Shown here one piece after another: positions 12,201-26,975 of a stretch of 64,000 bases of DNA. Position 1 is the first letter of the stretch; each line of letters starts with the position of its first letter. The stretch is from NCBI GenBank assembly GCA_037013495.1, contig CM072812.1, positions 60,668,938 to 60,732,937 of the forward strand, given 5' to 3'. This DNA is from Hippophae tibetana (Eukaryota; Streptophyta; Magnoliopsida; Rosales; Elaeagnaceae). Under the pieces are notes generated by a model that was given only the letters and a program-made list of their open reading frames with translations, was not told where the DNA came from and ran no database searches. A program made the position numbers and the translations under genes.

Positions 12201-15200
12201 GTTCCCAAATGTTGAGAACTGAACTAATGCTTTGTTGCATTTTTAGAAATCGAAACGACCTTCCTTATGATTTATTATAATAGCCGTGTCGATGCACGAT
12301 TTAAAAATTTTAATAGTTTAACGTTGCAACCCCAATTAATAACTTCTTTATTTTTTAAACTGTGACATGCTGCAACAATCTTATTTTTTTGGAAATAAAA
12401 GATAGATTAACACACATAAAAAAAAGAACAAAAAAAAGATACGAAGAATTTAAAGAAAACTAAAATAGGAAATCCAAAAATTAAAACAACGACAACAAAA
12501 TGGATAGAAAACGCAAGGGATGAAGGATTAAATTTCTTTCTTTTTACTCTGAATTTTCATTCCATAACGAAAAATACAATTAAATAATTATTGTTTTAAA
12601 TCTAAAATTCAAAAATGGAAAAATGAAGACATATAACCTTTTTTTTGCCACCAAGGCTCTCATTCTAAATTATATGTAACCTTTAGGGGAACAACCTAGA
12701 AACTCAACGAAATATTAACGATTGAATTGCAAAGAACGTGGTTAAGATGATTAATAAAGAATCCTATAGAAAAAGAACCGAAAAGAACACAATATGTTGA
12801 GACCCAAATTTATGACATGAGTAAGTTTGTAAACAATGGAGTTTGGGTTCCCAAATGTTGAGAACAGAACTAATGCTTTGTTGCATTTTTAGAAATCGAA
12901 AAGACCTTCCATATGATTTATTATAATAGCCGTGTCGATGCACGATTTAAAAATTTAACAGTTTACAATTAATAACTTCTTTATTTTTTAAACTGTGATA
13001 TGCTGCAACAATCTTATTTTTTTGAAAATAAAAGATAGATTAACACATATAAAAAAAAGAACAAAAAAAAGATACGAAGAATTTAAAGAAAAATAAAATA
13101 GGAAATCCAAAAATTAAAACAACGACAACAAAATGGATAGAAAACGCAGGCGATGAAGGATTAATTTTCTTTCTTTTTATTCTGAATTTTCATTCCATAA
13201 CGAAATAAACAATTAAATAATTAATGTTTTAAATCTAAAATTAAAAAATGGAAAAATGAAGACATATAACCTTTTTTTTGCCACCAAGGCTCTCATTCTA
13301 AATTATATGTAACCTTTAGGTGAACAACCTAGAAACTCAACGAAATATTAACGATTGAATTGCAAAGAACGTGGTTAAGATGATTAATAAAGAATCCTAT
13401 AGAAAAAGAACCGAAAAGAACACAATATGTTGAGACCAAAATTTATGACATGAGTAAGTTTGTAAACAATGGAGTTTGGGTTCCCAAATGTTGAGAACAG
13501 AACTAATGCTTTGTTGCATTTTTAGAAATCGAAAAGACCTTCCATATGATTTATTATAATAGCCGTGTCGATGCACGATTTAAAAATTTAACAGTTTACA
13601 ATTAATAAGTTCTTTATTTTTTAAACTGTGATATGCTGCAACAATCTTATTTTTTTGAAAATAAAAGATAGATTAACACACATAAAAAAAAGAACAAAAA
13701 AAAGATACGAAGAATTTAAAGAAAAATAAAATAGGAAATCCAAAAATTAAAACAACGACAACAAAATGGATAGAAAACGCAGGCGATGAAGGATTAATTT
13801 TCTTTCTTTTTATTCTGAATTTTCATTCCATAACGAAATAAACAATTAAATAATTAATGTTTTAAATCTAAAATTAAAAAATGGAAAAATGAAGACATAT
13901 AACCTTTTTTTTGCCACCAAGGCTCTCATTCTAAATTATATGTAACCTTTAGGTGAACAACCTAGAAACTCAACGAAATATTAACGATTGAATTGCAAAG
14001 AACGTGGTTAAGATGATTAATAAAGAATCCTATAGAAAAAGAACCGAAAAGAACACAATATGTTGAGACCAAAATTTCTGACATGAGTAAGTTTGTAAAC
14101 AATGCAGTTTGGGTTCCCAAATGTTGAGAACAGAACTAATGCTTTGTTGCATTTTTAGAAATCGAAAAGACCTTCCATATGATTTATTATAATAGCCGTG
14201 TCGATGCACGATTTAAAAATTTAACAGTTTACAATTAATAACTTCTTTATTTTTTAAACTGTGATATGCTGCAAGAATCTTATTTTTTTGAAAATAAAAG
14301 ATAGATTAACACACATAAAAAAAAGAACAAAAAAAAGATACGAAGAATTTAAAGAAAAATAAAATAGGAAATCCAAAAATTAAAACAACGACAAAAAAAT
14401 GGATAGAAAACGCAAGCGATGAAGGATTAATTTTCTTTCTTTTTATTCTTAATTTGCAATCAAGAATGAAAAAAACAATTAAATAATTATTGTTTTAAAT
14501 CTAAAATTCAAAAATGGAAAAATGAAGACATATAACCTTTTTTTTGCCACCAAGGCTCTCATTCTAAATTATATGTAACCTTTAGGTGAACAACCTAGAA
14601 ACTCAACGAAATATTAACGATTGAATTGCAAAGAACGTGGTTAAGATGATTAATAAAGAATCCTATAAAAAAGAACCGAAAAGAACACAATATGTTGAGA
14701 CCAAAATTTATGACATCAGTAAGTTTGTAAAAAATGGAGTTTGGGTTCCCAAATGTTGAGAACTGAACTAATGCTTTGTTGCATTTTTAGAAATCGAAAC
14801 GACCTTCCTTATGATTTATTATAATAGCCGTGTCGATGCACGATTTAAAAATTTTAATAGTTTAACGTTGCAACCCCAATTAATAACTTCTTTATTTTTT
14901 AAACTGTGACATGCTGCAACAATCTTATTTTTTTGGAAATAAAAGATAGATTAACACACATAAAAAAAAGAACAAAAAAAAGATACGAAGAATTTAAAGA
15001 AAACTAAAATAGGAAATCCAAAAATTAAAACAACGACAACAAAATGGATAGAAAACGCAAGGGATGAAGGATTAAATTTCTTTCTTTTTACTCTGAATTT
15101 TCATTCCATAACGAAAAATACAATTAAATAATTATTGTTTTAAATCTAAAATTCAAAAATGGAAAAATGAAGACATATAACCTTTTTTTTGCCACCAAGG

Positions 15201-15343
15201 CTCTCATTCTAAATTATATGTAACCTTTAGGGGAACAACCTAGAAACTCAACGAAATATTAACGATTGAATTGCAAAGAACGTGGTTAAGATGATTAATA
15301 AAGAATCCTATAGAAAAAGAACCGAAAAGAACACAATATGTTG
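6270..15343. repeat. Tetramer HOR (L-A-A-B), 2544-bp period, ~3.6 copies
   Basis: Monomer starts are 6281 (B), 6914 (L), 7559 (A), 8192 (A), 8825 (B), 9458 (L), 10103 (A), 10736 (A), 11369 (B), 12002 (L), 12647 (A), 13280 (A), 13913 (B) and 14546 (L). Corresponding landmarks are exactly 2544 bp apart. Each B unit carries AAATTTCTGACATG, AATGCAGTTTGG and GCTGCAAGAATC; each L reads GAACTGAAC and TTTTACTCTG. Copies 1 and 2 share TCTTAATTTTTTGG (about 7291 and 9835), while copy 3 has the usual TCTTATTTTTTTGG. Copy 4 has diverged: TTCTTAATTTGCAATC at about 14448, and GACCAAAAT in place of GACCCAAAT by 15343. Confidence 0.9.
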
Positions 15344-16456
15344 AGACCAAAATTTATGACATGAGTAAGTTTGTAAACAATGGAGTTTGGGTTCCCAAAT
15401 GTTGAGAACAGAACTAATGCTTTGTTGCATTTTTAGAAATCGAAAAGACCTTCCATATGATTTATTATAATAGCCGTGTCGATGCACGATTTAAAAATTT
15501 AACAGTTTACAATTAATAACTTCTTTATTTTTTAAACTGTGACATGCTGCAACAATCTTATTTTTTTGAAAATAAAAGATAGATTAACACACATAAAAAA
15601 AAGAACAAAAAAAAGATACGAAGAATTTAAAGAAAACTAAAATAGGAAATCCAAAAATTAAAACAACGACAACAAAATGGATAGAAAACGCATGGGATGA
15701 AGGATTAAATTTCTTTCTTTTTACTCTGAATTTTCATTCCATAACGAAAAATACAATTAAATAATTATTGTTTTAAATCTAAAATTCAAAAATGGAAAAA
15801 TGAAGACATATAACCTTTTTTTTGCCACCAAGGCTCTCATTCTAAATTATATGTAACCTTTAGGGGAACAACCTAGAAACTCAACGAAATATTAACGATT
15901 GAATTGCAAAGAACGTGGTTAAGATGATTAATAAAGAATCCTATAGAAAAAGAACCGAAAAGAACACAATATGTTGAGACCAAAATTTATGACATGAGTA
16001 AGTTTGTAAACAATGGAGTTTGGGTTCCCAAATGTTGAGAACAGAACTAATGCTTTGTTGCATTTTTAGAAATCGAAAAGACCTTCCATATGATTTATTA
16101 TAATAGCCGTGTTGATGCACGATTTAAAAATTTAACAGTTTACAATTAATAACTTCTTTATTTTTTAAACTGTGATATGCTGCAACAATCTTATTTTTTT
16201 GAAAATAAAAGATAGATTAACACACATAAAAAAAAGAACAAAAAAAAGATACGAAGAATTTAAAGAAAAATAAAATAGGAAATCCAAAAATTAAAACAAC
16301 GACAACAAAATGGATAGAAAACGCAGGCGATGAAGGATTAATTTTCTTTCTTTTTATTCTGAATTTTCATTCCATAACGAAATAAACAATTAAATAATTA
16401 ATGTTTTAAATCTAAAATTAAAAAATAGAAAAATGAAGACATATAACCTTTTTTTT
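15191..16456. repeat. Hybrid S/L monomer and an A-type monomer
   Basis: The unit starting at 15191 has an S-type first half and then an L-type second half (AAAACTAAAATAGG, GCATGGGATG, TTTTTACTCTG). The breakpoint lies between about 15550 and 15630. The unit at 15824 is A type with GTTGATG and a private AAAAAATAGAAAAATG near its end. Together they replace the A-A pair expected in a fourth 2544-bp copy. Confidence 0.8.
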
Positions 16457-19049
16457 GCCACCAAGGCTCTCATTCTAAATTATATGTAACCTTTAGGTGA
16501 ACAACCTAGAAACTCAACGAAATATTAACGATTGAATTGCAAAGAACGTGGTTAAGATGATTAATAAAGAATCCTATAGAAAAAGAACCGAAAAGAACAC
16601 AATATGTTGAGACCAAAATTTCTGACATGAGTAAGTTTGTAAACAATGCAGTTTGGGTTCCCAAATGTTGAGAACAGAACTAATGCTTTGTTGCATTTTT
16701 AGAAATCGAAAAGACCTTCCATATGATTTATTATAATAGCCGTGTCGATGCACGATTTAAAAATTTAACAGTTTACAATTAATAACTTCTTTATTTTTTA
16801 AACTGTGATATGCTGCAAGAATCTTATTTTTTTGAAAATAAAAGATAGATTAACACACATAAAAAAAAGAACAAAAAAAAGATACGAAGAATTTAAAGAA
16901 AAATAAAATAGGAAATCCAAAAATTAAAACAACGACAAAAAAAAGGATAGAAAACGCAAGCGATGAAGGAATAGTTTTCTTTCTTTTTATTCTGAATTTT
17001 CAATCAAGAATGAAAAAAACAATTAAATAATTATTGTATTAAATCTAAAATTCAAAAATGGAAAAATGAAGACATATAACCTTTTTTTTGCCACCAAGGC
17101 TCTCATTCTAAATTATATGTAACCTTTAGGTGAACAACCTAGAAACTCAACGAAATATTAACTATTGAATTGCAAAGAACGTGGTTAAGATGATTAATAA
17201 AGAATCCTATAAAAAAGAACCGAAAAGAACACAATATGTTGAGACCAAAATTTATGACATCAGTAAGTTTGTAAAAAATGGAGTTTGGGTTCCCAAATGT
17301 TGAGAACTGAACTAATGCTTTGTTGCATTTTTAGAAATCGAAACGACCTTCCTTATGATTTATTATAATAGCCGTGTCGATGCACGATTTAAAAATTTTA
17401 ATAGTTTAACGTTGCAACCCTAATTAATAACTTCTTTATTTTTTAAACTGTGACATGCTGCAACAATCTTATTTTTTTGGAAATAAAAGATAGATTAACA
17501 CACATAAAAAAAAGAACAAAAAAAAGATACGAAGAATTTAAAGAAAACTAAAATAGGAAATCCAAAAATTAAAACAACGACAACAAAATGGATAGAAAAC
17601 GCAAGGGATGAAGGATTAAATTTCTTTCTTTTTACTCTGAATTTTCATTCCATAACGAAAAAATACAATTAAATAATTATTGTTTTAAATCTAAAATTCA
17701 AAAATGGAAAAATGAAGACATATAACCTTTTTTTTGCCACCAAGGCTCTCATTCTAAATTATATGTAACCTTTAGGTGAACAACCTAGAAACTCAACGAA
17801 ATATTAACGATTGAATTGCAAAGAACGTGGTTAAGATGATTAATAAAGAATCCTATAGAAAAAGAACCGAAAAGAACACAATATGTTGAGACCAAAATTT
17901 CTGACATGAGTAAGTTTGTAAACAATGCAGTTTGGGTTCCCAAATGTTGAGAACAGAACTAATGCTTTGTTGCATTTTTAGAAATCGAAAAGACCTTCCA
18001 TATGATTTATTATAATAGCCGTGTCGATGCACGATTTAAAAATTTAACAGTTTACAATTAATAACTTCTTTATTTTTTAAACTGTGATATGCTGCAAGAA
18101 TCTTATTTTTTTGAAAATAAAAGATAGATTAACACACATAAAAAAAAGAACAAAAAAAAGATACGAAGAATTTAAAGAAAAATAAAATAGGAAATCCAAA
18201 AATTAAAACAACGACAAAAAAAAGGATAGAAAACGCAAGCGATGAAGGATTAGTTTTCTTTCTTTTTATTCTGAATTTTCAATCAAAAATGAAAAAAACA
18301 ATTAAATAATTATTGTATTAAATCTAAAATTCAAAAATGGAAAAATGAAGACATATAACCTTTTTTTTGCCACCAAGGCTCTCATTCTAAATTATATGTA
18401 ACCTTTAGGTGAACAACCTAGAAACTCAACGAAATATTAACTATTGAATTGCAAAGAACGTGGTTAAGATGATTAATAAAGAATCCTATAAAAAAGAACC
18501 GAAAAGAACACAATATGTTGAGACCAAAATTTATGACATCAGTAAGTTTGTAAAAAATGGAGTTTGGGTTCCCAAATGTTGAGAACTGAACTAATGCTTT
18601 GTTGCATTTTTAGAAATCGAAACGACCTTCCTTATGATTTATTATAATAGCCGTGTCGATGCACGATTTAAAAATTTTAATAGTTTAACGTTGCAACCCC
18701 AATTAATAACTTCTTTATTTTTTAAACTGTGACATGCTGCAACAATCTTATTTTTTTGGAAATAAAAGATAGATTAACACACATAAAAAAAAGAACAAAA
18801 AAAAGATACGAAGAATTTAAAGAAAACTAAAATAGGAAATCCAAAAATTAAAACAACGACAACAAAATGGATAGAAAACGCAAGGGATGAAGGATTAAAT
18901 TTCTTTCTTTTTACTCTGAATTTTCATTCCATAACGAAAAAATACAATTAAATAATTATTGTTTTAAATCTAAAATTCAAAAATGGAAAAATGAAGACAT
19001 ATAACCTTTTTTTTGCCACCAAGGCTCTCATTCTAAATTATATGTAACC
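16430..19049. repeat. Dimer HOR (B-L), 1279-bp period, two copies
   Basis: Monomer starts are 16457 (B), 17090 (L), 17736 (B) and 18369 (L). Both B units share GACAAAAAAAAGGATAG (T to A) and ATTATTGTATT; both L units share GAACTGAAC and CGAAAAAATACAATT. Differences between copies include AACCCTAATT at about 17417 against AACCCCAATT, and GGAATAG against GGATTAG. The dimer derives from the B-L pair of the neighbouring tetramer. Confidence 0.87.
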
Positions 19050-21240
19050 TTTAGGGGAACAACCTAGAAACTCAACGAAATATTAACGATTGAATTGCAA
19101 AGAACGTGGTTAAGATGATTAATAAAGAATCCTATAGAAAAAGAACCGAAAAGAACACAATATGTTGAGACCAAAATTTATGACATGAGTAAGTTTGTAA
19201 ACAATGGAGTTTGGGTTCCCAAATGTTGAGAACAGAACTAATGCTTTGTTGCATTTTTAGAAATCGAAAAGACCTTCCATATGATTTATTATAATAGCCG
19301 TGTCGATGCACGATTTAAAAATTTAACAGTTTACAATTAATAACTTCTTTATTTTTTAAACTGTGATATGCTGCAACAATCTTATTTTTTTGAAAATAAA
19401 AGATAGATTAACACACATAAAAAAAAGAACAAAAAAAAGATACGAAGAATTTAAAGAAAAATAAAATAGGAAATCCAAAAATTAAAACAACGACAACAAA
19501 ATGGATAGAAAACGCAGGCGATGAAGGATTAATTTTCTTTCTTTTTATTCTGAATTTTCATTCCATAACGAAATAAACAATTAAATAATTAATGTTTTAA
19601 ATCTAAAATTAAAAAATGCAAAAATGAAGACATATAACCTTTTTTTTGCCACCAAGGCTCTCATTCTAAATTATATGTAACCTTTAGGTGAACAACCTAG
19701 AAACTCAACGAAATATTAACGATTGAATTGCAAAGAACGTGGTTAAGATGATTAATAAAGAATCCTATAGAAAAAGAACCGAAAAGAACACAATATGTTG
19801 AGACCAAAATTTATGACATCAGTAAGTTTGTAAACAATGGAGTTTGGGTTCCCAAATGTTGAGAACTGAACTAATGGTTTGTTGCATTTTTAGAAATCGA
19901 AACGACCTTCCATATCATTTATTATAATAGCCGTGTCGATGCACGATTTAAAAATTTAACAGTTTATAATTAATAACTTCTTTATTTTTTAAACTGTGAC
20001 ATGCTGCAACAATCTTATTTTTTTGAAAATAAAAGATAGATTAACACACATAAAAAAAAGAACAAAAAAAAGATACGAAGAATTTAAAGAAAACTAAAAT
20101 AGGAAATCCAAAAATTAAAACAACGACAACAAAATGGATAGAAAACGCAAGGGATGAAGGATTAAATTTCTTTCTTTTTACTCTGAATTTTCATTCCATA
20201 ACGAAAAAAACAATTAAATAATTATTGTTTTAAATCTAAAATTCAAAAATGGAAAAATGAAGACATATAACCTTTTTTTTGCCACCAAGGCTCTCATTCT
20301 GAATTATATGTAACCTTTAGGTGAACAACCTAGTAACTCAACGAAATATTAACGATTGAATTGCAAAGAACGTGGTTAAGATGATTAATAAAGAATCCTA
20401 TCGAAAAAGAACCGAAAAGAACCTAATATGTTGAGACCAAAATTTATGACATGAGTAAGTTTGTAAACAATGGAGTTTGGGTTCCCAAATGTTGAGAACA
20501 GAACTAATGCTTTGTTGCATTTTTAGAAATCGAAAAGACCTTCCATATGATTTATTATAATAGCCGTGTCGATGCACGATTTAAAAATTTAACAGTTTAC
20601 AATTAATAACTTCTTTATTTTTTAAACTGTGACATGCTGCAACAATCTTATTTTTTTGAAAATAAAAGATAGATTAACACACATAAAAAAAAGAACAAAA
20701 AAAAGATACGAAGAATTTAAAGAAAAATAAAATAGGAAATCCAAAACTTAAAACAACGACAAAAAAATGGATAGAAAACGCAAGCGATGAAGGACTAATT
20801 TTGTTTCTTTTTATTCTGAATTTTGAATCAAGAATGAAAAAAACAATTAAATAATTATTGTTTTAAATCTAAAATTCAAAAATGGAAAAATGAAGACATA
20901 TAACCTTTTTTTTGCCACCAAGGCTCTCATTCTAAATTATATGTAACCTTTAGGTGAACAACCTAGAAACTCAACGAAATATTAACGATTGAATTACAAA
21001 GAACATGGTTAAGATTATTAATAAAGAATCCTATAGAAAAAGAACCGAAAAGAACACAATATGTTGAGACCAAAACTTATGACATGAGTAAGTTTGTAAA
21101 CAATGGAGTTTGGGTTCCCAAATGTTGAGAACAGAACTAATGCTTTGTTGCATTTTTAGAAATCGAAAAGACCTTCCATATGATTTATTATAATAGCCGT
21201 GTCGATGCACGATTTAAAAATTTAACAGTTTACAATTAAT
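19049..21240. repeat. Run of short monomers, including a recent 633-bp duplication
   Basis: Monomer starts are 19015 (A), 19648 (S with GCAAGGG tail), 20281 (S) and 20914 (S, continuing to 21546). The units at 20281 and 20914 share CCAAAACTTAAAAC, GGACTAATTTTGTTTC and TTTTGAATCAAGA, so they look like a one-monomer tandem duplication. The unit at 20281 also has CCTAATATG, which is found again at 31201, 33739 and 43900. Confidence 0.85.
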
Positions 21241-24200
21241 AACTTCTTTATTTTTTAAACTGTGACATGCTGCAACAATCTTATTTTTTTGAAAATAAAA
21301 GATAGATTAACACACATAAAAAAAAGAACAAAAAAAAGATACGAAGAATTTAAAGAAAAATAAAATAGGAAATCCAAAACTTAAAACAACGACAAAAAAA
21401 TGGATAGAAAACGCAAGCGATGAAGGACTAATTTTGTTTCTTTTTATTCTGAATTTTGAATCAAGAATGAAAAAAACAATTAAATAATTATTGTTTTAAA
21501 TCTAAAATTCAAAAATGGAAAAATGAAGACATATAACCTTTTTTTTGCCACCAAGGCTCTCATTCTAAATTATATGTAACCTATAGGTGAACAACCTAGA
21601 AACTCAACGAAATATTAACGATTGAATTACAAAGAACATGGTTAAGATTATTAATAAAGAATCCTATAGAAAAAGAACCGAAAAGAACACAATATGTTGA
21701 GACCAAAATTTATGACATGAGTAAGTTTGTAAACAATGGAGTTTGGGTTCCCAAATGTTGAGAACAGAACTAATGCTTTGTTGCATTTTTAGAAATCGAA
21801 AAGACCTTCCATATGATTTATTTTAATAGCCGTGTCGATACACGATTTAATAATTTTAACAGTTTACAATTAATAACTTCTTTATTTTTTAAACTGTGAC
21901 ATGCTGCAACAATCTTATTTTTTTGAAAATAAAAGATGGATTAACACACATAAAAAAAAAGAACAAAAAAAAGATACGAAGAATTTAAAGAAAACTAAAA
22001 TAGGAAATCCAAAAATTAAAACAACGACAACAAAATGGATAGAAAACGCAAGGGATGAAGGATTAAATTTCTTTCTTTTTATTCTGAATTTTCATTCCAT
22101 AACGAAATAAACAATTAAATAATTATTGTTTTAAATCTAAAATTCAAAAATGGAAAAATGAAGACATATAACCTTTTTTTTGCCACCAAGGCTCTCATTC
22201 TAAATTATATGTAACGTTTAGGGGAACAACCTAGAAACTCAACGAAATATTAACGATTGAATTGCAAAGAACGTGGTTAAGATGATTAATAAAGAATCCT
22301 ATAGAAAAAGAACCGAAAAGAACACAATATGTTGAGACCAAAATTTATGACATGAGTAAGTTTGTAAACAATGGAGTTTGGGTTCCCAAATGTTGAGAAC
22401 AGAACTAATGCTTTGTTGCATTTTTAGAAATCGAAAAGACCTTCCATATGATTTATTATAATAGCCGTGTCGATGCACGATTTAAAAATTTAACAGTTTA
22501 CAATTAATAACTTCTTTATTTTTTAAACTGTGATATGCTGCAACAATCTTATTTTTTTGAAAATAAAAGATAGATTAACACACATAAAAAAAAGAACAAA
22601 AAAAAGATACGAAGAATTTAAAGAAAAATAAAATAGGAAATCCAAAAATTAAAACAACGACAACAAAATGGATAGAAAACGCAAGGGATGAAGGATTAAA
22701 TTTCTTTCTTTTTATTCTGAATTTTCAATCAAGAATGAAAAAAACAATTAAATAATTAATGTTTTAAATCTAAAATTCAAAAATGGAAAAATGAAGACAT
22801 ATAATCTTTTTTTTGCCACCAAGGCTCTCATTGTAAATTATATGTAACCTTTAGGTGAACAACCTAGAAACTCAACGAAATATTAACGATTGAATTGCAA
22901 AGAACGTGGTTAAGATGATTAATAAAGAATCCTATAGAAAAAGAACCGAAAAGAACACAATATGTTGAGACCAAAATTTATGACATGAGTAAGTTTGTAA
23001 ACAATGGATTTTGGGTTCCCAAATGTTGAGAACAGAACTAATGCTTTGTTGCATTTTTAGAAATCGAAAAGACCTTCCATATGATTTATTATAATAGCCG
23101 TGTTGATGCACGATTTAAAAATTTAACAGTTTACAATTAATAACTTCTTTATTTTTTAAACTGTGACATGCTGCAACAATCTTATTTTTTTGAAAATAAA
23201 AGATAGATTAACACACATAAAAAAAAGAACAAAAAAAAGATACGAAGAATTTAAAGAAAAATAAAATAGGAAATCCAAAAATTAAAACAACGACAAAAAA
23301 ATGGATAGAAAACGCAAGCGATGAAGGATTAATTTTCTTTCTTTTTATTCTGAATTTTCAATCAAGAATGAAAAAAACAATTAAATAATTATTGTTTTAA
23401 ATCTAAAATTCAAAAATGGAAAAATGAAGACATATAACCTTTTTTTTGCCACCAAGGCTCTCATTCTAAATTATATGTAACCTTTAGGTGAACAACCTAG
23501 AAACTCAACGAAATATTAACGATTGAATTGCAAAGAACGTGGTTAAGATGATTAATAAAGAATCCTATAAAAAAGAACCGAAAAGAACACAATATGTTGA
23601 GACCAAAATTTATGACATGAGTAAGTTTGTAAACAATGGAGTTTGGGTTCCCAAATGTTGAGAACAGAACTAATGCTTTGTTGCATTTTTAGAAATCGAA
23701 AAGACCTTCCATATGATTTATTTTAATAGCCGTGTCGATACACGATTTAATAATTTTAACAGTTTACAATTAATAACTTCTTTATTTTTTAAACTGTGAC
23801 ATGCTGCAACAATCTTATTTTTTTGAAAATAAAAGATAGATTAACACACATAAAAAAAAGAACAAAAAAAAGATACGAAGAATTTAAAGAAAAATAAAAT
23901 AGGAAATCCAAAACTTAAAACAACGACAAAAAAATGGATAGAAAACGCAAGCGATGAAGGACTAATTTTGTTTCTTTTTATTCTGAATTTTGAATCAAGA
24001 ATGAAAAAAACAATTAAATAATTATTGTTTTAAATCTAAAATTCAAAAATGGAAAAATGAAGACATATAACCTTTTTTTTGCCACCAAGGCTCTCATTCT
24101 AAATTATATGTAACCTTTAGGTGAACAACCTAGAAACTCAACGAAATATTAACGATTGAATTACAAAGAACATGGTTAAGATTATTAATAAAGAATCCTA

Positions 24201-26142
24201 TAGAAAAAGAACCGAAAAGAACACAATATGTTGAGACCAAAATTTATGACATGAGTAAGTTTGTAAACAATGGAGTTTGGGTTCCCAAATGTTGAGAACA
24301 GAACTAATGCTTTGTTGCATTTTTAGAAATCGAAAAGACCTTCCATATGATTTATTTTAATAGCCGTGTCGATACACGATTTAATAATTTTAACAGTTTA
24401 CAATTAATAACTTCTTTATTTTTTAAACTGTGACATGCTGCAACAATCTTATTTTTTTGAAAATAAAAGATGGATTAACACACATAAAAAAAAAGAACAA
24501 AAAAAAGATACGAAGAATTTAAAGAAAACTAAAATAGGAAATCCAAAAATTAAAACAACGACAACAAAATGGATAGAAAACGCAAGGGATGAAGGATTAA
24601 ATTTCTTTCTTTTTATTCTGAATTTTCATTCCATAACGAAATAAACAATTAAATAATTATTGTTTTAAATCTAAAATTCAAAAATGGAAAAATGAAGACA
24701 TATAACCTTTTTTTTGCCACCAAGGCTCTCATTCTAAATTATATGTAACGTTTAGGGGAACAACCTAGAAACTCAACGAAATATTAACGATTGAATTGCA
24801 AAGAACGTGGTTAAGATGATTAATAAAGAATCCTATAGAAAAAGAACCGAAAAGAACACAATATGTTGAGACCAAAATTTATGACATGAGTAAGTTTGTA
24901 AACAATGGAGTTTGGGTTCCCAAATGTTGAGAACAGAACTAATGCTTTGTTGCATTTTTAGAAATCGAAAAGACCTTCCATATGATTTATTATAATAGCC
25001 GTGTCGATGCACGATTTAAAAATTTAACAGTTTACAATTAATAACTTCTTTATTTTTTAAACTGTGATATGCTGCAACAATCTTATTTTTTTGAAAATAA
25101 AAGATAGATTAACACACATAAAAAAAAGAACAAAAAAAAGATACGAAGAATTTAAAGAAAAATAAAATAGGAAATCCAAAAATTAAAACAACGACAACAA
25201 AATGGATAGAAAACGCAAGGGATGAAGGATTAAATTTCTTTCTTTTTATTCTGAATTTTCAATCAAGAATGAAAAAAACAATTAAATAATTAATGTTTTA
25301 AATCTAAAATTCAAAAATGGAAAAATGAAGACATATAATCTTTTTTTTGCCACCAAGGCTCTCATTGTAAATTATATGTAACCTTTAGGTGAACAACCTA
25401 GAAACTCAACGAAATATTAACGATTGAATTGCAAAGAACGTGGTTAAGATGATTAATAAAGAATCCTATAGAAAAAGAACCGAAAAGAACACAATATGTT
25501 GAGACCAAAATTTATGACATGAGTAAGTTTGTAAACAATGGATTTTGGGTTCCCAAATGTTGAGAACAGAACTAATGCTTTGTTGCATTTTTAGAAATCG
25601 AAAAGACCTTCCATATGATTTATTATAATAGCCGTGTTGATGCACGATTTAAAAATTTAACAGTTTACAATTAATAACTTCTTTATTTTTTAAACTGTGA
25701 CATGCTGCAACAATCTTATTTTTTTGAAAATAAAAGATAGATTAACACACATAAAAAAAAGAACAAAAAAAAGATACGAAGAATTTAAAGAAAAATAAAA
25801 TAGGAAATCCAAAAATTAAAACAACGACAAAAAAATGGATAGAAAACGCAAGCGATGAAGGATTAATTTTCTTTCTTTTTATTCTGAATTTTCAATCAAG
25901 AATGAAAAAAACAATTAAATAATTATTGTTTTAAATCTAAAATTCAAAAATGGAAAAATGAAGACATATAACCTTTTTTTTGCCACCAAGGCTCTCATTC
26001 TAAATTATATGTAACCTTTAGGTGAACAACCTAGAAACTCAACGAAATATTAACGATTGAATTGCAAAGAACGTGGTTAAGATGATTAATAAAGAATCCT
26101 ATAAAAAAGAACCGAAAAGAACACAATATGTTGAGACCAAAA
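21240..26142. repeat. Tetramer HOR, 2534-bp period, two copies
   Basis: Monomer starts are 21547, 22182, 22815, 23448, 24081, 24716, 25349 and 25982; equivalent landmarks are 2534 bp apart. All units are short. Shared private states include TTTTAATAGCCGTGTCGATACACG with TTTAATAATTTTAAC, AAAAGATGGATT, TAACGTTTAGGGG, ATAATCTTTTTTTTGCC and CATTGTAAATT. The agreement ends at about 23607/26142, where GACATGAG meets GACATCAG. I saw one difference in the overlap (CCTATAGG at about 21591 against CCTTTAGG). The 69-codon frames at 21901-22110 and 24435-24644 are copies of one another for this reason. Confidence 0.88.
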
Positions 26143-26975
26143 TTTATGACATCAGTAAGTTTGTAAAAAATGGAGTTTGGGTTCCCAAATGTTGAGAACA
26201 GAACTAATGCTTTGTTGCATTTTTAGAAATCGAAACGACCTTCCTTATGATTTATTATAATAGCCGTGTCGATGCACGATTTAAAAATTTTAATAGTTTA
26301 ACGTTGCAACCCCAATTAATAACTTCTTTATTTTTTAAACTGTGACATGCTGCAACAATCTTATTTTTTTGGAAATAAAAGAGAGATTAACACACATAAA
26401 AAAAAGAACAAAAAAAAGATACGAAGAATTTAAAGAAAACTAAAAAAGGAAATCCAAAAATTAAAACAACGACAACAAAATGGATAGAAAACGCAAGGGA
26501 TGAAGGATTAAATTTCTTTCTTTTTATTCTGAATTTTCATTCCATAACGAAAAAAACAATTAAATAATTATTGTTTTAAATCTAAAATTCAAAAATGGAA
26601 AAATGAAGACATACAACCTTTTTTTTGCCACCAAGGCTCTCATTCTAAATTATATGTAACCTTTAGGGGAACAACCTAGAAACTCAACGAAATATTAACG
26701 ATTGAATTGCAAAGAACGTGGTTAAGATGATTAATAAAGAATCCTATAGAAAAAGAACCGAAAAGAAGACAATATGTTGAGACCAAAATTTATGACATGA
26801 GTAAGTTTGTAAACAATGGAGTTTGGGTTCCCAAATGTTGAGAACAGAACTAATGCTTTGTTGCATTTTTAGAAATCGAAAAGACCTTCCATATGATTTA
26901 TTATAATAGCCGTGTCGATGCACGATTTAAAAATTTAACAGTTTACAATTAATAACTTCTTTATTTTTTAAACTG
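25800..26975. repeat. 1.2-kb segment shared with 34685-35857 (offset 8882)
   Basis: This segment contains the end of a B unit, the L monomer at 25982 (GAGAGATTAAC, ACATACAACC) and the head of the unit at 26627 with the private GAAGACAATATG. The same order recurs at offset 8882 (L monomer 34864, GAAGACAATATG at about 35647). The match ends where GATATGCTGC (about 26978) meets GACATGCTGC. The L monomer also matches the trimer L units at 2462 and 4372. Confidence 0.82.
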
